A stretch of DNA of 64,000 nucleotides from Actinomycetes bacterium (GTDB lineage: Bacteria > Actinomycetota > Actinomycetes > Streptosporangiales > Streptosporangiaceae): contig JAOPYO010000057.1 of the NCBI GenBank assembly GCA_025964575.1, forward strand, positions 1 to 64,000, given 5' to 3'. Of the stretch, positions 25,667 to 33,096 are shown one piece after another. A program made the position numbers and the translations under genes. Below the pieces are notes generated by a model. It did no database searches. It worked only from the letters and a program-made list of their open reading frames with translations, and had not been told where the DNA came from. Every line of letters begins with the position of its first letter. Position 1 is the stretch's first letter.

Positions 25667-26535
25667 AGGAGCTCCTTCCAGGTCCAGGTCAGCGTGCGTC
25701 GGGCCAGCACCGACAGTGCATGACGGCGGTACGCCGCGGTCCCGCGCACGTCATCGATGGGGCTGGCGGCGGCGGCGACCAGTTCGCCGAACCGGCGGGC
25801 CACCTCCTCGTCCAGGGGGCCGTCCCAGTCCGGTTCACTCGTCAGGAAATCCTCGGCCTCCCGCGCCCGCACCGGCGTCGGAGCCGCCGAGCCGATGCCG
25901 GTGCCCGCCCGCCGTTCCCCGGGGTTCAACGCCAGCGCGAACGAGCACACCGCGATCACCATCGCGTTGCGGGTGCCGATCTTTGCGAACTGCTGGGGCC
26001 CGGCCGCCACCGGCACCCGGACCGCACGGATCAACTCGTCCGGCTCCAGAGTGCTCCGCCTGCGGGGCGCCGTCCCCCCGGATGGGTGCCGCGGGGCCAC
26101 GAAGAACTCGCCGATCGGGATCGTGCGCGCGCCCCGTACCGACTCCACCTCGACGGAAGCGCCGGTCGCCAGCAGGGGCGGGTGTGCGTCACCGGCGGGG
26201 GAGGCCGAGCCGAGATTGCCGCCGACCGTGCCCCGGTTGCGGATCTGCGGCGAGCCGACCGTGCGGGAGGCGATGGCCAGCCCCGGCAGGACGTCCCCGA
26301 GTTCATCGATGATCCGGGTGTACGGAACACCGGCGCTGAGCCGCACGGTCGCACCGTCACGATCCCAGGTGGACAGCTCGGGGATCGCGGTCAGGTCCAG
26401 CAGCGCCTCAGGGCGAGGCCGGCCGAAGTTCATCTCCACCATCACGTCGGTGCCGCCCGCGATGGGGCGGGCACCTGGCCGCTCGGCCTTCGCGGCCAGG
26501 GCCCCCGCCCAGGTGGCCGGTCTCAGGAACTGCAT
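25657..26535 (-). CDS. xdhB: xanthine dehydrogenase, FAD-binding subunit
   Basis: A 292-residue member of the CO dehydrogenase flavoprotein family. FAD contacts are ARPIAGGTDVMVEMNFG and TVGSPQIRNRGTVGGNLGSASPAGD. Between the FFVAPR strand and LEPDELIRAV it carries roughly ten extra residues (HPSGGTAPRR) compared with what I know of the family. It is the first of the four overlapping genes xdhB-xdhC-deaminase-xdhA. ATG 26535 opens on the usual MQFLRPATW. The upstream gap to uricase holds two 85-base repeats. Confidence 0.92.
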   Translation of the reverse strand: MQFLRPATWAGALAAKAERPGARPIAGGTDVMVEMNFGRPRPEALLDLTAIPELSTWDRDGATVRLSAGVPYTRIIDELGDVLPGLAIASRTVGSPQIRNRGTVGGNLGSASPAGDAHPPLLATGASVEVESVRGARTIPIGEFFVAPRHPSGGTAPRRRSTLEPDELIRAVRVPVAAGPQQFAKIGTRNAMVIAVCSFALALNPGERRAGTGIGSAAPTPVRAREAEDFLTSEPDWDGPLDEEVARRFGELVAAAASPIDDVRGTAAYRRHALSVLARRTLTWTWKELLCA

Positions 26536-26591
26536 ATTCGTGGCCTCACGTGTCCATGGCGCTCGCTGCGCTCGCGCGGTTCGCAGCCGCC

Positions 26592-26676
26592 TTTACGCGG
26601 CGGCTTCCCTCGTCGTGTGCTCGCTCGTACCTCGCTGCGCGCGCTCCTCAGTCCAGCCACCGCGCGCCTGCTCACG
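26592..26676. repeat. 85-base perfect direct repeat, copy 1
   Basis: Identical over 85 bases to 26717-26801, with a period of 125 bases. Weaker similarity extends about 30 bases further upstream in both copies. Each unit contains GCCGC/GCGGC and GCGCGC/GCGCGC self-complementary stretches that could fold. It is non-coding, between xdhB and uricase. Confidence 0.85.
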
Positions 26677-26716
26677 GTGCTCAATTGCCTCGCTCCGCTC
26701 GGCGGTTCCCAGCCGC

Positions 26717-26801
26717 TTTACGCGGCGGCTTCCCTCGTCGTGTGCTCGCTCGTACCTCGCTGCGCGCGCTCCTCAGTCCAGCCACCGCGCGCCTGCTCAC
26801 G
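26717..26801. repeat. 85-base perfect direct repeat, copy 2
   Basis: Second copy of the unit at 26592-26676. It ends two bases before the last base of the uricase stop codon, so the pair fills the whole gap between uricase and xdhB. Position between two co-oriented genes suggests an attenuator, processing site or dispersed genomic repeat. Confidence 0.85.
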
Positions 26802-26802
26802 C

Positions 26803-27669
26803 TCACCACCATGCCTGCTCTGCGGAAGGTACGTCGTCGCGGAGTACGGTGCCCTCGATCAGCCCGTACGGACGGTCCGCGGCGAAGAACACCTCGTTCG
26901 GATTGTCCAGGCCGAAGGGCTCCAGATCGACCACGAAATGGTGTTTGTTGGGCATGGCGAACCTGATCTCGCAGATTCCCGGGTGCTCCTCCAGTACCCG
27001 GCGGCCCATCGTGTGCAGCGTCTGCTGCAGCGACAGGCTGTAAGTGCCGGCGAACGTCTCGATCAGCAGCGCGCGCACCGCCGCGTGGGAGGCGTCCCAG
27101 GTGGTGGAGGCGTCGCCGCCGTGTCTCCACTCAGCGGTGATGGCCGTGGCCAGGATCCGGTCCCGGGTCTCCTCGAGGGTGGTGTACTCGTCGGTGGCGT
27201 ATCCCCAGAACTCCGAGCCGGCCGAGTTCAGCACCACCAGATCGCGTAGCCCGGACACCACGTGGGTCCCGGCATCAGTGTGGGTGACACGGGTGGTCCG
27301 GATCTCCTGGCCGCGCCGGACGAAGGAGTGGCCGGTCACCGGAACCCGGTCCCAGGCGTACTCCTCGACGCTCACCCGGGCTCGCAGGATCGTCGGCTGT
27401 GAGGACACGAAGTGCCTGGCCAGCAGCAGCGCGAACTCCTCCGGGGAGGCGATGCCGTGCTTGCGCGCGAAGGCGTACACGGTGTTCTTCTGCGAGTCGG
27501 TCGGCAACGCGGAGGCGTTGTCACCGGACAGGTAGACCTCGTCCAGTTCCCCCGCCAGCGCGACGCTCACATTGAGATCCCGGATCTCGTGGGTGTCTCC
27601 GTCCCGGCTCACCCGCACCACCCGGGTCTCGGCCTTGCCGTACTGGTTGGCGCCCAGCACTATCGTCAC
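26803..27669 (-). CDS. urate oxidase (factor-independent uricase)
   Basis: A 288-residue uricase converting urate and O2 to 5-hydroxyisourate and peroxide. Recognisable are GANQYGKAETRVVRV (catalytic Lys/Thr region), LPTDSQKNTVYAFARKHGI, and VLNSAGSEFWGYATDEYTTL, with NKHHFVVDLEPFG near the end holding the active-site histidine. GTG 27669 follows the HIU hydrolase stop directly (TAAGTG) with a GGGGGAG site 4 bases upstream of it. It forms a tight operon with the two following pathway steps, uraD and hiuH, which are encoded before it. Confidence 0.95.
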   Translation of the reverse strand: MTIVLGANQYGKAETRVVRVSRDGDTHEIRDLNVSVALAGELDEVYLSGDNASALPTDSQKNTVYAFARKHGIASPEEFALLLARHFVSSQPTILRARVSVEEYAWDRVPVTGHSFVRRGQEIRTTRVTHTDAGTHVVSGLRDLVVLNSAGSEFWGYATDEYTTLEETRDRILATAITAEWRHGGDASTTWDASHAAVRALLIETFAGTYSLSLQQTLHTMGRRVLEEHPGICEIRFAMPNKHHFVVDLEPFGLDNPNEVFFAADRPYGLIEGTVLRDDVPSAEQAWW

Positions 27670-28008
27670 TTAGCTCCCCCTATAGGTGGAATAGCCGTAC
27701 GGGCTGATGAGCAAGGGCACGTGGTGGTGCTCTCCCGGATCCGTGATCACGAAGACGACGCTCACCTCCGGATAGAACGTCTCCGTGCCGGCCGCGGCGA
27801 AGTAGGGCCCGGTGCCGAAGCGCAGCCGGTAGGTCCCCGCCACGCTGTCGTCGGAATCGCCGGGCAGGAGTCCGTCCAGCCGTCCGTCGTCGTCGGTCAC
27901 GGCCTCCGCGAGCGGCCGCCAGGTGCCGTCGTGTCGATCCAGCCGGACAGGCATCCCCGCCGCGGGCCGGCCTTTGCTGGTGTCGAGGACATGTGTGCTG
28001 AGCGTCAT
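27670..28008 (-). CDS. 5-hydroxyisourate hydrolase (transthyretin-like)
   Basis: A 112-residue transthyretin-related protein that hydrolyses 5-hydroxyisourate to OHCU. The family signatures are STHVLDTSKGRPAAGMPVRL at the N-terminus and the C-terminal YGYSTYRGS, whose YRGS tetrad is part of the active site. Its start overlaps the uraD stop as ATGA and its stop touches the uricase start. Confidence 0.95.
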   Translation of the reverse strand: MTLSTHVLDTSKGRPAAGMPVRLDRHDGTWRPLAEAVTDDDGRLDGLLPGDSDDSVAGTYRLRFGTGPYFAAAGTETFYPEVSVVFVITDPGEHHHVPLLISPYGYSTYRGS

Positions 28009-28520
28009 GGGCGTTCCAGCAGTTTCGTCAGGCGGAGTTGGACGATTTTCATGAGTTCGGCACGGACGGCCCGCCGCTCGGTCTCCTCGTCGTTGCCGAG
28101 CCGCTCGCGCAGGGCGGCGAGCATCTCGCCGGCCGACCGACCCGTCGCGTAGATGAGGAAGACCCGGCCGAACCGCTGTTCATAGGCGATGTTCCCTGTG
28201 TGCAGAGCCTCCACCACCTCCTGGCCCGCGTCGTCGACCCCGGATTGCTCTGCGCGGGACCACGCCGACTCCCGGCCGGCGCCTTCGGGCCGGTCGCCGA
28301 TCCTTGGGTGGGCGCTCAGGGCCTCCTCGACGTCGGGCCACTCCAGGGCTTCGAGGGCCGCCGCCGCTGTGGTGGCCAGAGCACCGGCGTCGGCGAACGG
28401 GCGGGCGGCACCGACCACGCCGGCCCAGGCCGCCGAGGCGCAGCAGGTTCGCAGCTCGTGCTCCGCGTCATGGGCGGGGAGGGCATTGAGCCACTCCAGC
28501 GCCAGGGAGGTCCCGGTCAT
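28005..28520 (-). CDS. uraD: OHCU decarboxylase
   Basis: A 171-residue enzyme that decarboxylates OHCU to S-allantoin. The catalytic histidine is in LSAHPRIGDRP, and the NIAYEQRFGRVFLIYATGRSA segment closes the active site. It is the first gene of the urate-to-allantoin unit and faces pucR across a 116-base shared promoter region. Purine induction through PucR is likely. Confidence 0.95.
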   Translation of the reverse strand: MTGTSLALEWLNALPAHDAEHELRTCCASAAWAGVVGAARPFADAGALATTAAAALEALEWPDVEEALSAHPRIGDRPEGAGRESAWSRAEQSGVDDAGQEVVEALHTGNIAYEQRFGRVFLIYATGRSAGEMLAALRERLGNDEETERRAVRAELMKIVQLRLTKLLERP

Positions 28521-28636
28521 CGCTCTAGTAGATCAAGCTGCGCCGATGGTCTCTACCGGCGGATGTCATCAAGGGCCTGGTGCGTCAGGGCCACCCCTTT
28601 GGAGATTCCTACAAACCACCTGGCTAACCTGAACCC

Positions 28637-30175
28637 GTGCGGCTGCGGGATCTGTTGGACATAAGTGAGCTGCGACTCGTTCTGCGGAGCGGGACGGAGG
28701 CGCTGGACCGGTCGATCCGGTGGGTCTACACGACCGAGATCGTCGAGTCCGGCCGCTACCTCAGCGGCAACGAGCTCGTGCTGACCGGGCTGATGTGGCA
28801 CAAGGGCCAAGAGGATCCGGACGGCTTCGTGGCCACGCTCGTCGACGCCGCGGTGTCCGCGCTGGGCGTGGGTATGGCGGTGCACGGGCAGGTGCCGCCC
28901 GACATCGTCGCCGCCTGTCGCCGCCAGGGCCTTCCGCTGATCGAGATTCCGGCCGACGTGTCCTTCGGCACGGTCAGTGAGGTGGTCACCCGCAGGCTCA
29001 CCGCGGAGCGGGCCGCGGGTCTGGCGACCGTGCTCGGCCGGCATCGCCGCCTGATCGCCTCGGTCGCGGAGGGTGCCGGACTGGACTCCGTCTTCACCGT
29101 CACCAGGCAGGACCTGGGGCGCGGTTGCTGGGTGCTGTCGCCGACGGGCCGGATCGTGGTGGGAGCGCAGGCGGGACCGGAGCTGAGCAAGGCTCAGGCG
29201 CGGTCGCTGGCCGCCGAGTTCCTGGCCGCCGAGCGGCTGCCCCACGTCGTCCGGATGCAGGCGGGGGCGTTCACCCTGCTGCCGATCAACACCAGAGCAG
29301 GACATCGGATCGCCAGCTGGTTCCTGGTGTGCGAGGGCGAGCTGGTCGAGAGCGGTGAGGAGATCCGTGAGACCGCCTATGAGCTGGCGGCCCTGGCGGC
29401 CCTGGAGCGGGCCCGGCTCGAGGAAGGACGCAGGGTCGAACGCCGGCTCGTCGCCGAGCTGGTCGAGCTTGCCGCCCGGAGCGACCCGGCCGAGGTGATG
29501 GCCCGGATGCGGACCTGTGGCCTGTCGCCGACGGTCCCCTATGTCGCCGTGTCCGCCGCGGTCAGCGATGTCGCTCATCCAGCCGAGGTCAGTTGCGCGG
29601 TGCTGGAGGAGGTGCTGGGGGAGGGCGCCATCGGCACTCTCGGCGCGGAGGCGGTCGGCCTCATCCCCGTCCCGCCGGACGGTGCGCCCGTCCTGGTGGC
29701 CAGGCTGCGCGAGGCGGTCGGCAGGCTGGCGCCGGCGCTGACCCGTGAGCGGCTCACCGTCGGGGTCAGCGGCCCGGCCCAGGGCCCGGGCGGGCTCGGC
29801 GGGATGGTCGACGAGGCCCGGCACACACGCAGGCTGGCCGGTCTGCGTCCGGGCCGGGCCCAGGTGGTCACCAGTGACGAGATCCATTCCCATGTGCTGC
29901 TGCTGGCCACCGTGCCCGAAGGAGTGCGGCGGTCGTTCCGGGAGCGGTTGCTGCGCCCGCTGTACGAATACGACGCCGAGCACCACTCCGACCTCGTGCA
30001 CACCCTCGATGCGTTCCTCGACTGTTCCGGTTCCTGGAATCGGTGCGCAGCGGAACTGCATGTCCATGTGAACACGCTTCGCTATCGAATCCGGCGAATC
30101 GAGGAACTCACCGGACGGGATCTTGGCACACTGGAAAACCGCGTCGACTTCTTCCTGGCCTTGCGTGCCACCTGA
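28637..30175 (+). CDS. pucR: PucR-family purine catabolism regulator
   Basis: A 512-residue activator. The N-terminal PucR domain begins MRLRDLLDISELRLVLRSG, a GGDEF-like CdaR middle follows, and the C-terminal helix-turn-helix is HVHVNTLRYRIRRIEELTG near residue 475. The family senses purine breakdown intermediates. GTG 28637 has no ribosome-binding site, but TAACCT (a TANNNT -10 match) lies 7 bases upstream, which fits leaderless translation. It is divergent from uraD, the head of the minus-strand purine cluster, its expected target. Confidence 0.92.
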   Translation: MRLRDLLDISELRLVLRSGTEALDRSIRWVYTTEIVESGRYLSGNELVLTGLMWHKGQEDPDGFVATLVDAAVSALGVGMAVHGQVPPDIVAACRRQGLPLIEIPADVSFGTVSEVVTRRLTAERAAGLATVLGRHRRLIASVAEGAGLDSVFTVTRQDLGRGCWVLSPTGRIVVGAQAGPELSKAQARSLAAEFLAAERLPHVVRMQAGAFTLLPINTRAGHRIASWFLVCEGELVESGEEIRETAYELAALAALERARLEEGRRVERRLVAELVELAARSDPAEVMARMRTCGLSPTVPYVAVSAAVSDVAHPAEVSCAVLEEVLGEGAIGTLGAEAVGLIPVPPDGAPVLVARLREAVGRLAPALTRERLTVGVSGPAQGPGGLGGMVDEARHTRRLAGLRPGRAQVVTSDEIHSHVLLLATVPEGVRRSFRERLLRPLYEYDAEHHSDLVHTLDAFLDCSGSWNRCAAELHVHVNTLRYRIRRIEELTGRDLGTLENRVDFFLALRAT

Positions 30176-30192
30176 AACGGCAGCACGCTGTG

Positions 30193-30312
30193 CTAGCAGC
30201 AATGGACCCGGGGGCCCTCGTTGGCCACAGCGGTCTTGATCGCGGGAGCGACCAGGGTGAAGACTGCGGCGGATAGGGCGATGAGAGCGGTGATCCGCTT
30301 GAAACGGGACAT
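30193..30312 (-). CDS. small exported peptide precursor, candidate signalling peptide
   Basis: A 39-codon frame not usually called because of its size. GAAGGAA lies 6 bases before ATG 30312. The product has a textbook signal peptide: basic start MSRFKR, a hydrophobic core ITALIALSAAVFTLVA, and a TAVA cleavage site, after which only NEGPRVHCC would remain. The cell would thus export a nonapeptide ending in two cysteines. The gene is divergent, over 55 bases, from an XRE-TPR regulator, as in peptide quorum-sensing pairs. Existence as a gene is well supported by the start signal and leader; the signalling role is inference. Confidence 0.75.
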   Translation of the reverse strand: MSRFKRITALIALSAAVFTLVAPAIKTAVANEGPRVHCC

Positions 30313-30367
30313 GCGCGGTTCCTTCGGATATGGACATTTGGTAGTCGAATAGTTACAAGGAGTCAGG
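30313..30367. promoter_or_regulatory. shared divergent promoter of the peptide and XRE-TPR genes
   Basis: Only 55 bases separate the two start codons, including both ribosome-binding sites (GAAGGAA on minus, AAGGAG on plus). The centre is AT-rich (ATTTGGTAGTCGAATAGTTA). Any binding by the regulator here would affect both genes at once. Confidence 0.5.
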
Positions 30368-31678
30368 GTGGCCGGTCAAGAGAGCCTCGGGCAGCGCATC
30401 CGGTTGTTGCGCATCCGAAAAGGCGTCAGCCAGGCCCAGTTGGCCTTTCCCGAGCTCTCTGACAGCTATATCTCCTTGATCGAGAGCGACAAGCGGGTGC
30501 CCGCGCCGAGCGTGATCGATCTGCTGGCCACCAAGCTCGACTGCTCGGCGATCTACCTGGTCAGCGGGGTCAGCGAGGACGTCGCCGACGAGCTGCGGGT
30601 CACCCTGGAGTACGCCGAGATCGCCCTGCAGAACGGCGCTGCCGCAGAAGCCCGCACCCGTTTCGGCGAGGTGCTCGAAAGTTCGGACGCTGCGGCACTG
30701 CCGGAACTCATGCACGAGGCCCGCTGGGGGCACGCACTGGCGATGGAGGCCGCCGGCGACCTCGAAGAGGCCATCATCGAGTTGCGGGAGCTGACGGCGG
30801 GCGCCTCCCTCGAAATCGACCGGGAACACTGGGCCAGGGTTCATGTGGCGCTGAGCCGCTGCCTGCGGGAGCGTGGGGACCTCAGCGAGAGCGTGCAGGT
30901 GGCCGAGGACGCGATGCGCCGCCTGACCGCCACCGGTGGGGAGTTCACCGACGCGTCGGTGCACCTCGGGGCCACCCTGCTGGCGGCCTTCATCGAGCGC
31001 GGTGACCTGGTCCGCGCCCGCCAGCTGGCCGCCCAGCTGATCGAACGGGCCGAGCGGATCGGCAGTCCGAAGGCACGGATGGCCGCCTACTGGGAGGCCG
31101 CCTACGTCGCGGAGATCCGCGGTGAGTACGACGAGGGCGTGGCGCTCGCCGAGCGCGCCCTGCTTCTGCTGGGTGAGGAGGAGGATCCCCGCAACCTCAG
31201 CAGGCTCCGGCTGGCCTACGCGAGCCTGCTGCTGCGCGCCCGCCCCGCCGAGGCGGAACAGGCCCGTCAGCTGCTCCTGCGAACCCGGGACGACATCGCG
31301 GCCAGCTCGGCCGGCGAGATCGACACGGCCTGGTGCCTCACCGAGCTGGCCCGCGCCGAGACGGCGCTCGGTCGGCCGGACGAGGCCGTCGAGCTGGCCG
31401 GAGAGGCGATCGCGATGCTCGGCGAGTCTCCTCGCCGCGCGGCGGCCTGGGCGCTCACCGTGCTGGGCGAGGCCTATGTGCGGCTGGACCGACGCGCCGA
31501 GGCGGTCGACGCGCTCACCCTGGCGGCGACCCATCTGGAGGCGATGGAATCGTCCCGGGACGCCGCCCAGGCCTGGTTCGACCTGGCCGAGCTGCTCGGC
31601 GAGACCGGGCAGGCCGGTGGGGTCGAAGGACAGCGCCTCGCGGCCTATCGCCGTGCCCTCACCTGCGTGGGTCTCTAG
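30368..31678 (+). CDS. XRE-family regulator with TPR sensor domain (RRNPP-like)
   Basis: A 436-residue cytosolic protein. The helix-turn-helix (about residues 7-65: LGQRIRLLRIRKGVSQAQLA, then YISLIESDKRVPAPSVI) is followed by a long all-helical array of TPR-like pairs (about 70-430; ARTRFGEVLESS, EEAIIELREL, DEGVALAERALLLL, DEAVELAGEAIAML, AEAVDALTLAATHLEAM). This HTH-plus-TPR build is that of peptide-sensing RRNPP regulators. GTG 30368 has AAGGAG 5 bases upstream. It is divergent from the small exported peptide gene. Many actinobacterial proteins of this build remain unstudied, so peptide binding is a hypothesis. Confidence 0.9.
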   Translation: MAGQESLGQRIRLLRIRKGVSQAQLAFPELSDSYISLIESDKRVPAPSVIDLLATKLDCSAIYLVSGVSEDVADELRVTLEYAEIALQNGAAAEARTRFGEVLESSDAAALPELMHEARWGHALAMEAAGDLEEAIIELRELTAGASLEIDREHWARVHVALSRCLRERGDLSESVQVAEDAMRRLTATGGEFTDASVHLGATLLAAFIERGDLVRARQLAAQLIERAERIGSPKARMAAYWEAAYVAEIRGEYDEGVALAERALLLLGEEEDPRNLSRLRLAYASLLLRARPAEAEQARQLLLRTRDDIAASSAGEIDTAWCLTELARAETALGRPDEAVELAGEAIAMLGESPRRAAAWALTVLGEAYVRLDRRAEAVDALTLAATHLEAMESSRDAAQAWFDLAELLGETGQAGGVEGQRLAAYRRALTCVGL

Positions 31679-31765
31679 ACATGTCCTGAATCGTCTCGGG
31701 AACCGGGACGACTCCGATCACGTCAGTTGATGATGCGCTCGGGCTGGCGAGGGGAGTCGTAGGGG

Positions 31766-32968
31766 ATGTTCGGACTTGTTCGGCCATGTCGGCATGGCAT
31801 GTGCGCGTCGCTGTTCAAGGAGTGGATGGCACATCTGTGCGGCCTCTGCCTGACCCTGCGGACCGAGCATGGGCAGGCCTCGCGGCTGGTCACCAACTAT
31901 GACGGGCTACTGGTATCGGTGCTGGTCGAGGCACAGAGCCGGGACCGGTCGCCGCACCGCAAGGCCGGTCCGTGCGCGCTGCGCGGCATGCGCACCGCGG
32001 AGGTGGTCGACGCCAAAGCCGAGGGTGCCCGGTTGGCCGCCGCCGTCTCGCTGCTGCTGGCCGCAGGGAAGACCCGAGACCACGTGGCCGATCGGGACGG
32101 CGCTTACGCACGCAGGCTGGTCGCCTCGACCGCGGGCCGGGTGGCGAGCCGGTGGGACGAGGCAGGTGCCCGGACCAGCGTGGCGCTGGGTTTCGATCCC
32201 GCGGTCCTGCGCGACGCCGTCGAGCGCCAAACGCTGCTCGAGGCGGCTTCCGGGCTGGCGCTGCTGGACCTCACCGAGCCGACCGAGACCGCGGTCGCCG
32301 CGGCTTTCGCGCACACCGCCGTGCTCGCCGGACGGCCTGGCAACTCCGAGCCGCTGGCCGAGGCCGGCCGGTTCTTCGGTCGGCTCGCCCATCTCATCGA
32401 TGCCGTGGAGGACCTCGAAGCGGACCGCGCCGCCGGCGCGTACAACCCGCTGCTCGCCACCGGCACCGATCTCACCGAGGCTCGCCGGCACTGCGACGCC
32501 GCGTTGCACGGGCTGCGACTGGCGCTCGCCGAGGCCGAGTTCGAGGACCGCCGGCTGGTGTCGGCGCTGCTGGGCCGTGAGGTGCGCCGGTCGGTGGACC
32601 AGGTGTTCGCCGGCCATCCCCAGGGGCCCGGCGGGCCGGGGCCCTACGGTCCGCAGCAGCCTTATGGTCCGCAGCAGCCCTATGGTCCCGGTCAGTATCC
32701 GCCGCAGTACCCAGGCCGGCCACCGCACGGGCCCTTCGGGCCGAAGCGCCCGGGCGCCGGTCTGCTCTGCCTGGCCGGCTCGGCGATCTTCTGTACCTGC
32801 GGGATGTGGCAGCCACCCTGGAGCCCGCACAACGGCCGGTCGTGCGGAGATCGCTGCTGGTGCAGCCGGAACTGCGACGGAGGTTGCGACTGTGGTGACT
32901 GCAGCGGCTGTGGCGACTGCTGCAACTGCTGCGATTGTTGTGACTGTGATTGCGGCTGCGACTGCTGA
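31766..32968 (+). CDS. DUF5685 family protein with cysteine-rich tail
   Basis: A 400-residue protein of unknown function. The first 290 residues are helical and begin MFGLVRPCRHGMCASLFKEW, with a HLCGLCLTLR motif typical of DUF5685. A Pro/Gly/Tyr/Gln repeat (GPQQPYGPQQPYGPGQYPP) forms a linker at about 300-330. The last 43 residues hold 18 cysteines, mostly as CDC, CNC and CC, separated by Asp and Gly. The tail could bind metal or iron-sulphur clusters or be a modified peptide. No signal peptide is seen. It is 87 bases after the XRE-TPR gene on the same strand and might share its transcript. Confidence 0.85.
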   Translation: MFGLVRPCRHGMCASLFKEWMAHLCGLCLTLRTEHGQASRLVTNYDGLLVSVLVEAQSRDRSPHRKAGPCALRGMRTAEVVDAKAEGARLAAAVSLLLAAGKTRDHVADRDGAYARRLVASTAGRVASRWDEAGARTSVALGFDPAVLRDAVERQTLLEAASGLALLDLTEPTETAVAAAFAHTAVLAGRPGNSEPLAEAGRFFGRLAHLIDAVEDLEADRAAGAYNPLLATGTDLTEARRHCDAALHGLRLALAEAEFEDRRLVSALLGREVRRSVDQVFAGHPQGPGGPGPYGPQQPYGPQQPYGPGQYPPQYPGRPPHGPFGPKRPGAGLLCLAGSAIFCTCGMWQPPWSPHNGRSCGDRCWCSRNCDGGCDCGDCSGCGDCCNCCDCCDCDCGCDC

Positions 32969-33004
32969 TCACGGTCGTCGGCCTGCCCAGGAGAACCGCA
33001 CGTG

Positions 33005-33043
33005 GTGATCACGCGGTGGAACCGAGAACCATTGCGTGATCAC
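33005..33043. repeat. GTGATCACGC inverted repeat
   Basis: GTGATCACGC (33005-33014) pairs with GCGTGATCAC (33034-33043) over a 19-base loop. It follows the DUF5685 gene and could end its transcript; each arm is also a GTGATCAC palindrome. The same words occur around the permease start at 21360-21449. Confidence 0.5.
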
Positions 33044-33062
33044 GAAACGGTCGGGCCTATTG

Positions 33063-33080
33063 ACCAAGCGCCTGCTTGGT
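33063..33080. promoter_or_regulatory. TetR-type operator candidate upstream of the acyl-CoA synthetase
   Basis: ACCAAGC and GCTTGGT form an inverted repeat with a 4-base spacer, 16 bases before GTG 33097. CAAG/CTTG dyads of this kind are bound by TetR regulators of lipid and sterol catabolism such as KstR2. The spacer is longer than in the KstR2 site, so the binding protein is not named. Confidence 0.45.
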
Positions 33081-33096
33081 GTAAGGCTCAGTCGCC

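Noticed and set aside
26550-26966. Plus-strand frames across the 85-base repeats
   Set aside because: They only translate the repeat (AAASLVVCSLVPRCARSS twice) and run into antisense uricase; no start signal.
28521-28636. GGCCTG-CAGGGCC dyad as PucR operator
   Set aside because: The arms match only imperfectly and no PucR consensus could be recalled; left out of the feature list.
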